The position numbers were made by a program, and so were the translations under genes. Shown here one piece after another: positions 56,897 through 64,000 of a stretch of DNA of 64,000 bases. How positions within the stretch are numbered: the first letter of the stretch is position 1; every line of letters begins with the position of its first letter. The stretch covers positions 7,550,001-7,614,000 of the forward strand of contig JAEMBT020000005.1 of the NCBI GenBank assembly GCA_018873245.2, read 5' to 3'. Origin of the DNA: Archegozetes longisetosus (taxonomy: Eukaryota > Arthropoda > Arachnida > Sarcoptiformes > Trhypochthoniidae). The notes below the pieces were generated by a model that saw only the letters and a list, made by a program, of their open reading frames with translations, was not told where the DNA came from and ran no database searches.

Positions 56897-58292
56897 CAGG
56901 ACTGACAATAAGTCACTTCATTTTTGAAAATTTTATTTCTCAAACTATAAGAGATAAACAAATGAAACAAAAAGTAAAAAAAAAGATATGTGGAGGTTTT
57001 ATGTATTAAGTTTTCAAAATGAGCACCACCTATAAAAATGAGGTGGTGAAGATGAGTTTCAAAATTGCCAATAGCACGTTCCAAACTATCGGTTCTTATC
57101 GATCGAACCAAACCACTGATACGTTTCTTGAGGTCTTCTCTGGACTCAGGAGCAGTCACGTACACACTATCATTAAAATAGCTCCACAGGGACGTGTCAC
57201 ACATTCAAATCGGGACTATTTGAAGGCCAATCTATCCCCCGCCAGTGGCACCCTCTGCACCCAACCCTATTATACGATCTTCGAAGTACTCGGTGATCGT
57301 ATCAAAGACCTCTTGTGTCCTATGTGGACGAGCGCCATCTTGCTGGAACCAGTAATCCTCAACTATATCGTAACCCATTGCAGTTGCCATGAATTCATCA
57401 ATTATTTGAGTCTTGTAAATGGTTCAAGTGATGGTGCTGTTGAAGAAAATAGGACCAATAATGCACTTAGCGCATAAAGCGCATCAAACGTTACCCTTTG
57501 AGGGTGGAAATGGCGCGCAATTACCAAATGCGGTACCTCCGTACTCCAGTACCGGAAGTTTTGTTTGTTGACATATCCGGTCAAATCAAAGTGTGCTTCA
57601 TCCGAGAACCATAACATGCCAAATTAGATGGTCCCGTTTTCAAGTAAAGGAATTGATTGGTAAAATCAAGTCTTCGTTGAAAGTCGACTGGAATGAGGGC
57701 CTGGTGGAGCTGTATCTTATATGGAAAAAGATTCAATTGGTCCGACATAATGGTCCGAAGGCTTGATCTCCTGATTTGAAGCCTTTGAGAAGCTCTAACT
57801 TTAAAAATGGTTGGTTGCCGTTCGTATAATTCCCGGACTCGTTCTGCATTTTCAGGGCTATTGACAGTCACGGGACGTCCAGTTCTATTCTCGTTATCAT
57901 CGAGGACACTTTCCGTTCTCTCAAACTTATCCAATAAACTAAAATAATTGAGGAAATTTCGTTAAAATTTAATTTGGTTTCAAGTCAAAAATTTTTAAAA
58001 TTTTACCTTTTCGCTGTATGGATACTGAGTGTTGAGTGATGTCCAAATGCTGTACGGAACCCTCTAACAGTTTGCGTTGGGTTTTGTCCGTTTTGATAAT
58101 AGAGTCGGACAATAGCCACCCTTTCGTCTTTTGAGTAATATCTCGTGGGGGACGCCATATTGGATTTAACTGATATATGTAAACAAACCCTCCACCTATC
58201 CTAACGCCCTCTATAATAATATAATAGATTATGGCCGGCTAAATTGAAAATACCGCGAAATTTAAAAATAAAGTGACTTATCGCCAGCCCTG
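56897..58292 (-). mobile_element. Mariner/Tc1-type transposon (1396 bp)
   Basis: Inverted termini CAGG(A/G)CTG(A/G)C(A/G)ATAAGTCACTT at both ends, flanked by TA (56895-56896 and 58293-58294). One transposase gene on the minus strand. The termini are longer and better preserved than those of the mariner in the receptor units, and the family is different. Confidence 0.9.
56910..58160 (-). pseudogene. Mariner-like transposase with several frame breaks
   Basis: Starts MASPTRYYSKDERVAIVRLY (ATG near 58160). A probable intron of about 70 bp (58007-57940) separates it from DKFERTESVLDD...RTGRPVTV, the normal linker after the first HTH. The catalytic part has WFSDEAHFDLTGYVNKQNF (first Asp), QQDGARPH (second Asp, about 57350) and WPSNSPDLNV followed by LWSYFNDSVYV (third acidic residue). 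Frame breaks at about 57605, 57260 and 57215 stop it making a full protein. The plus-strand frame of 152 codons at 57019-57477 is antisense to this gene. Confidence 0.82.
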
Positions 58293-58539
58293 TATATATG
58301 TAAGCAGTAATATGTGTCGTGTTATATTATTGTTTATTGTGGTAAACAATTTGCACGTTTAATAATTAACTACTGTTAATTTTATTAACTTCTAATAACT
58401 CTTAATCAATTTTCACAACAGTATCCAATTGATTGCACTGATGATGAGAGTATGCAAAAAATTGTAATGTTTTAGTAATAATCAGCGCTTTTGGGTGAAC
58501 CCCTTAATGTAATTTTAGATATGCTTTTTTAAATATCTA

Positions 58540-59400
58540 GTTGTTATCTATCAGTGAATAAAGCATTCAGTTGACTTTGATTTTCGGTTTTCATTGCATT
58601 AACACTTGAATAGAGTAAATTTAAAAAATAATAATGGTTTCTCAAACTGTTGAAATTTACACAGTAAATATTACACTTACGATTGAAAAAAATGGTGAGT
58701 GCAATTTAGATAGTATAATTTCGTTTTCCATCATTATCTGATCTAAACGTAGGTGGTCAAACTTTGCGAAGACTTGAAATATATGCAAACGAAATAACTA
58801 TAGAGATTGATGTCTATGGAAGTTCCTATGTGAAGGCATTACAAACGTTTGAGAAACCTTCGTGGGGACAGTGGTTTGGAGATAAAGTAACAGGACTTAA
58901 GAATCTACTTTCATTTGCATCAAACTTAGAAGATGTCATTATATACGGTAACTCCGAAGCGATGGTAGAAATAAATAATTTAATGAATTGGTGTATTGAA
59001 TTTTGAAATTTTAGTTGATGAAGAAGGCAGAGATCCCCCTACGGGATATGATATTTTCATTACTATCACCATTTCTCATAAGGATAAGACGACGGTCGTA
59101 CACATCTTAGCGAGATCAAACTTAGATGAACCATATTTGCATGAAGTAAATGTGTATGGAAAGCGTATCGAAGCTATTAATATCAGTTAAAGTATATTTA
59201 CTTTGAAGATTATGATCCAATATTAAACGATTTTGTAAACGAATACCGTGATATTAATATTAATAGAGTAGAATGAAATTCAATAAACTTTTGCATCAAT
59301 GAACGAAATCTCCAGCTTTTGTTAGAGTATAAGTTGTTTTAAATGTAGTATAGTTTGTCGATTTTCTTCCTTATTCATTTCACACAAAATGCGTAATTTT
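58540..59400 (+). repeat. Left arm of an 860-bp inverted duplication
   Basis: Reverse complement of about 61590-62435. Both arms include an orphan gene with its immediate flanks; the spacer is about 2.2 kb. The left-arm gene is the better preserved. Confidence 0.8.
58634..59274 (+). pseudogene. Orphan gene, unrecognised, two exons, one frame break
   Basis: Exon 1 58634-58694 (MVSQTVEIYTVNITLTIEKN), intron 58695-58752 (58 bp, donor GTGAGT), then exon 2. The product alternates beta-strand-like segments (LRRLEIYANEITIEIDVYG) with a Trp/Lys segment (EKPSWGQWFGDKVTGLKNLL) and a Leu/Asn-rich helix. The frame stops at 59004 (IEF), but coding-like sequence continues one frame over to about 59272 (YLHEVNVYGKRIEAIN, YFEDYDPILNDFVNEY) with one further shift near 59185. 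The inverted copy shares the IEF stop, so either the break predates the duplication or the C-terminal part belongs elsewhere. No family recognised. Confidence 0.5.
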
Positions 59401-61589
59401 AATAGATAACTTAATTACAAATTTTTAGAAATATAAGTTAAATATATACAAAAAAGTTTGCGATTAAAACTTCATTATACTAATAATTTTATCGATTTAA
59501 ATGAGTTGAATAAATTTTTTACGTGTGTAAGCTTTTAGTATAGAAAATTTCTGAGCTCCTTCATTTAGAATTTATACTTATGAAAATTTTTAATCCGAAA
59601 ATTATATTTCTAAAGAATTCCTCTATGGATTAATCGAGCTTTGCAGACTCATAATAATTAGTTTAATACAATTCTTTATTTTTGCGCAGTTTTACCTCAA
59701 TTACTATAAATTTACAAAAGAAAAAATCAAAGAAAAAAATTTATCTCGATATTCTTAAATCGAGTTGTTGAAATTTCATTTTCAAGTATTTGGATTCAGT
59801 ATTAGAAAATAATGGAAAATAAAGCACTAGAAAATGATAATATTCATGGTTGAAAACACTCATATATGAGATTTGAAGTTATAACTTTTGATAGTCCTTT
59901 CGAGTGCTTTGCTAAAGTATGCGATTATTCAAAGTTCAAGTGAAATCGAAATACTGAAGTGTTTTGAGATCTTGAGGTGAACTTATAAAAATCTCAATCT
60001 GATCTACACATAACACCTTTCGATTTTGTCCAGGCTGCAAATGCAAATTAATTACAGTATATATGAAACAATAGCAAAATTATTCATTTATTATATTGTA
60101 ATATAAATAAATGTCTCCTCACAGAGTATATGTTCCAAATACTTTATTAGTCAAAGTTACTAAAGATACATATGGGTAAGGACTATCAGTTCCCTGGAGG
60201 GTTTTTGCATTTTAAAGGTTTTTACTAACTTGGGTTAACCTTAGAGGAAGGTCGTAAGTTTGAGTTGATATAACTATGAGGAGGAGTTAAAATTTTCTTG
60301 CAATATTTTATTTGTGCATCTTTTAAATCATACTTACATCATATTATTCAGACTAGATGTTAACTGATCAAGTGTATATATAATTTCTTGGAGATTCTTT
60401 AAAAAGCTCCCCCAATTGATTTAAAAATTAGATATATTTTTAAACTATATTAGGAGATAAATAAAATAAACAATATCAATTGTGGAAAATAATGAAGTCC
60501 TTATATTGAAAGATAATTACACGAATGATAATAAGTACGTTTAATGCCCTTAATCAAAGTCAGAAACAGGTCTTAATTGTTAGAATTACAATAACGACGC
60601 CAAAGCCATTCACAAAAATGGTCAGCAGGAAACTCAACGAAGACCGCCTCTACAGATCTTCGCCTTTAGTGTATGCCAAGTTGATTCAATATGTTGAGTG
60701 TGCCCATGTGTAAAGATCAACGTAATATTTGTACTTTTTGCAACATTGTTCGAATATGTGACAGTATGTTTGATTCTGACGGCCACCGCCGCCCATGAAA
60801 ATGACAAACAACCTAGAAGAGAAATGTTAGGTTGCTTCGCGTTTTAGATTAGGTTTGCCATTACATGACACTAAAACAGAGGAATCAAAGTTAATTAAAA
60901 GTTTACTGTATAACTATACATTAACGGGCCAAAAGTCATCTTACAGGATCAAATAGGGTATCAATGAAATTACATTAGCAAGATGAGTCTAATAATATTC
61001 TACTTATGGGGTTGGGGTTAGCTTAACCTAACCTAGCCTAAAGTGATATAAGTCTAACTGGATTTTGAGGTTTTACAGCGAAGTTCACCCACATAATACG
61101 CGTAATATACCTCTTACACCGGTTTTTTGCATCATTTGGTACACATTTTTTTTTAGTAAGAGTTCTACATCTTGGCACCACTTTATGCACTTATCCATAC
61201 TCGAAATTACCTCAGTCACCAATTTATAGAGGCTAAGCATGTTTTAATGATCAGAATGTAAGGGAAATATATTGCAACTGCGGGATCACAGTTATGGAAA
61301 CTGTGAGCAGAATGGTAACAACTGGCTACATGCATGAAGATGGTTCGTGGCTTTTAACCAACTGATTAGATTACTAATAGTAAAACGGGTAAGAGTGTTT
61401 CAGTGTGGCAGAGGTGGCTTATTGTGCTGATCACCTATTTAAGCTTGTTAATATATTGAAGGTCAAAATCTCTTTCATATACCTCACTTGATATGGTTTC
61501 TCCTTTCTATAGTAAATAGAGTTCAGATCGAATTTACATCTATTTGATACTTCTGTTTTGAAAAATATAAGCTTGAATGAAATTAAACG
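59401..61589. other. Spacer of the inverted duplication
   Basis: AT-rich DNA without an intact gene. A Tc1-like relic at 60525-60830 is listed separately. Around 60780-61080 the composition becomes less AT-rich and the words TTAGGTT and AACCTAACC recur, but no structure could be defined. Confidence 0.45.
60525..60830 (+). pseudogene. Tc1-like transposase fragment
   Basis: A 62-codon frame contains ITTPKPFTKMVSRKLNEDRL followed by YRSSPL, which fits the second HTH of Tc1 transposases (VSxxTVxRRLxExGLxxRRP). After a frame change, CDSMFDSDGHRRP near 60770-60800 recalls the RFxLxxSDGRxxVW region around the first catalytic Asp. Terminal repeats were not found. Non-functional. Confidence 0.4.
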
Positions 61590-62435
61590 CATTTTGTGTG
61601 AAATGAATAAGGAAGAAAATCGACAAACTATACTACATTTAAAACAACTTATACTCTAACAAAAGCTGGAGATTTCGTTCATTGATGCAAAAGTTTATTG
61701 AATTTCATTCTACTCTATTGATATTAATATCACGGTATTCGTTTACAAAATCGTTTAATATTGGATCATAATCTTCAAAGTAAATATACTTTAACTGATT
61801 TATAGCTTCGATACGCTTTCCATACACATTTACTTCATGCAAATATGGTTTATCTAAGCTTAATTTTGCCACAATTTTGACCGTCTCTATTATTATGGGA
61901 AATGATGATTTTAAAGAAAGTTTTATATCCCGTAGGGTGCCTTTTGCCTTCCCCAACTACAATTTCAAAATTCAATATATTCATTGATTAAATTATTTAT
62001 TTCTGCCATCACTTCGGAGTTACCTAATACTATGACATCTTCTAAGTTTGATGCAAACGGAAGCAGATTCTTAGGTCTTGTTACTCCATCCTAAAACAAC
62101 TGTCCCCAGGAAGGTTTCTCAGAAGTTTCTATCACATCTACATCAGGGGTTGCTCTAGAGTCAACAATCTCTATATTTTTCGTTATTTACATATATTTCG
62201 AGTCTCCGTGAAGTTTGACCACCTACGTTTATAAGGAGATAATAATGGAAAACCAAATTGTACTATCTGAATTGCACTCATCATTTTTTTCAATCGTAAG
62301 TTTAATATTTGCTGTGTAAATTTTAACAGTTTGAGAAACCATTTTTATTTACAAAAGTATACTCTAGTCAAGTGCTAATAGAATGAAAATCGAGAATCAA
62401 AGTCAACTGAATGCTTTATTAAATGATAGATAGCA
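61590..62435 (-). pseudogene. Inverted copy of the orphan gene, decayed
   Basis: Reverse-complement duplicate of 58540-59400. The start region (ATG near 62342), the intron position and the C-terminal block (PYLHEVNVYGKRIEAINQ, then YFEDYDPILNDF, ending 61705) are kept. The middle has extra bases, in-frame stops and substitutions. It preserves an uninterrupted C-terminal frame (61956-61705), which helps define the end of the ancestral protein. Confidence 0.6.
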
Positions 62436-62535
62436 ACTACTTAATAAAATATCGCGATTAAACTTGAGTGTGATTAAACCTTGCGATAAAAATTGAACCA
62501 ATTGACCTAGAATCTAAAGTAAGATGTCGTTGGAA

Positions 62536-64000
62536 ACCTCTCGCAAACCTAAATAGAATGATATCGCATTTGGGCCCTGGGACTAAAGGGGGCAAAGTTG
62601 GGCCTAGGTTCCTAGTAGTCGGACCTAAGACCTTGTATTGGGTGTCAATATGACTGAAGGGTCGAGTGAAGTTCACATATCAAATATGGTGGTCCTAGGG
62701 CTAGATCTTGGGATCTTACGAGTAAAGTATTTGGTTGTACTCTCTTGATTCTAATGAATGCTATATCATTTTAAAGGTTTGTAAAAGTTATTTTAATAAA
62801 TATGTCTCCTGTACCTCTTTTGAGTCTAAAATAAAATTAGCGGTTTTTCTATTTTACTGATTTTTTAATATGAATAAATTAATAGGCATCCGTATACACA
62901 AAATAACAAAATAAGAAACTTTTATTTTCAAAAATTAGTATTTCAGGTTATTTGAAGGTACATTAATTATTAAAAACTTATCTATCATTTTTTATTTATC
63001 TTTCATTTATCAATAAACAATAGCAAATATCCTTTTACTCTTTTATCTTGAATTTACAATTAAGTGGTTTATAAAAAATGAATACAGATAAATCCATAAC
63101 AAACCAAAGCTAATTTTTACTTTTTTCTAAAAAAACTTAACTGTATGTTCAAGATAGAGAGGTATCACTGAAGCAAATTAGTTTTTGTTCATGTACCACT
63201 AAATATTTTACCCGCCTTTGCATAATGGCGGTACTTCATGGGCCTAATAGGCTAACCGCTTCTGGTCTCTCCAGCTAGACTTGTATCACTGTCCAACAAT
63301 GGAGAGTTCGTCTGCTGTGTTCAGATTTAGTGGGTGTAGTTTTAGTAATGCCTGTGTTAAACTTAAAACTATAATAAATGTAAAAAATATAATGAAAAAA
63401 CAAATCTCTTGTCATTTAGATGACAATAATAACAATAACAATACTCAAAAAGCTTCTAAATGTACATAAATAACGTGTATTAAAAGGGGCATAAAGGGCT
63501 CATAAACTCAAAAGTGGCACGAGAGACATACAAATATTAAAATAACTTTTTAAAACCTTTAAAATGATATAGTATTCATTAGGATCTCGAGAGTACATCT
63601 AAATACCTTTACTTGTTAGTCAAACTTGCATATTCAAATTTCTCTATAAAATAATTAACTATCCACGTGTGTGATTTTACCTAAGTGAAAATTGTGTCAG
63701 GTCATGAAGCGATTTGACGCTATCTCAATTTAGGTTACATCGGATTCGTGGTGGTTAGGTTAAATGAATCGCCAATATGTACAATTAAATATCATGAACT
63801 ACACTGTTTAATAAAATTAAGTCCCAAGACCTAGCCCTAGGACCACCATATTTGATATGTGAACTCCACTCGAGATTTCCAGTCATATTGATATCCAACA
63901 TATGATCTTAGGTCTAGCCACTAAGGACTTAGGCCCAGCTTTGTCCCCTTTGGTCCCGGACCCCAAGTTTGAAATCATTCTATTTAGGTTTGTGAAAGGT
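62536..64000. mobile_element. Inverted-repeat element running off the window end
   Basis: 62536-62716 is the reverse complement of 63820-64000 at good identity, with shared words CAAACCTAAATAGAATGAT, CATATTTGATATGTGAACT and CTAGCCCTAGGACC. Since the right arm reaches the last base, the element may continue. The interior (62717-63819) is AT-rich with a 56-codon frame from ATG 63299 (Asn-rich near its end) that I do not recognise. Probably a non-autonomous DNA transposon. Confidence 0.7.

Noticed and set aside
57019-57477. 152-codon plus-strand frame
   Set aside because: Antisense to the mariner transposase, whose catalytic motifs are on the minus strand.
1-64000. Bacterial or organellar contamination
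   Set aside because: Spliceosomal introns, arthropod receptor signature, a SINE and TA-inserting transposons throughout argue for nuclear animal DNA.

Overview
The window is nuclear DNA from an AT-rich animal, almost certainly an arthropod and most plausibly an acariform mite, though the taxon is an inference. Four observations support this: short spliceosomal introns (58-100 bp, GT..AG); seven-transmembrane chemoreceptors whose last helix carries the TYxxxxxQ signature of arthropod gustatory receptors; a BTB/C2H2 zinc-finger regulator; and a dense mixture of Tc1/mariner, pogo/Tigger, PIF/Harbinger, hAT, LTR and SINE copies. Nothing looks bacterial, and there is no CRISPR array or operon.

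Layout: 0.1-6.6 kb is transposon debris: a hAT-like miniature, a foldback element, a pogo-type miniature inserted in a broken envelope-like glycoprotein relic, and a miniature inverted-repeat transposon (MITE) sitting between that relic and a Tc1 relic. 9.0-10.95 kb (minus) is a three-exon BTB zinc-finger gene. 13.4-14.3 kb is a dead gustatory receptor. 17.0-18.05 kb is a broken GT31 galactosyltransferase; its intact paralogue is at 52.6-53.7 kb and a small fragment lies at 23.9 kb. 19.3-23.4, 36.1-40.9 and 40.95-49.9 kb are three copies of one duplicated unit carrying a gustatory receptor. Two of these copies also carry a coiled-coil gene and an 87-residue ORF. Between the first and second copies lie a complete Tigger transposon, a tRNA-derived SINE and an eight-exon MOXD1/DBH-like copper monooxygenase gene (30.3-33.5 kb, minus). 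54.6-64 kb is again mostly transposons: hAT, a DUF7869 relic, a 1.4 kb mariner-like element, an inverted duplication of an orphan gene, and an element cut by the window edge.

The most striking structure is the third receptor unit. It carries a MULE-like element with a 9-bp target duplication that holds an inverted copy of receptor-flanking DNA. Next to it is a 4.4 kb element with 500-bp terminal inverted repeats. Inside that sits a two-gene Harbinger transposon with a CTG target duplication, and inside the Harbinger sits a solo LTR with a 4-bp duplication. The sister units preserve the empty sites, so the order of insertions can be read directly.

Several otherwise well-preserved genes (BTB-ZF, MOXD1-like, the Harbinger Myb gene, one coiled-coil copy) are broken by one-base shifts, several at homopolymer runs. 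This could be early pseudogene decay or uncorrected long-read assembly error. The genes do not form a pathway; receptors, glycosyltransferases and the monooxygenase are neighbours through duplication and transposition.
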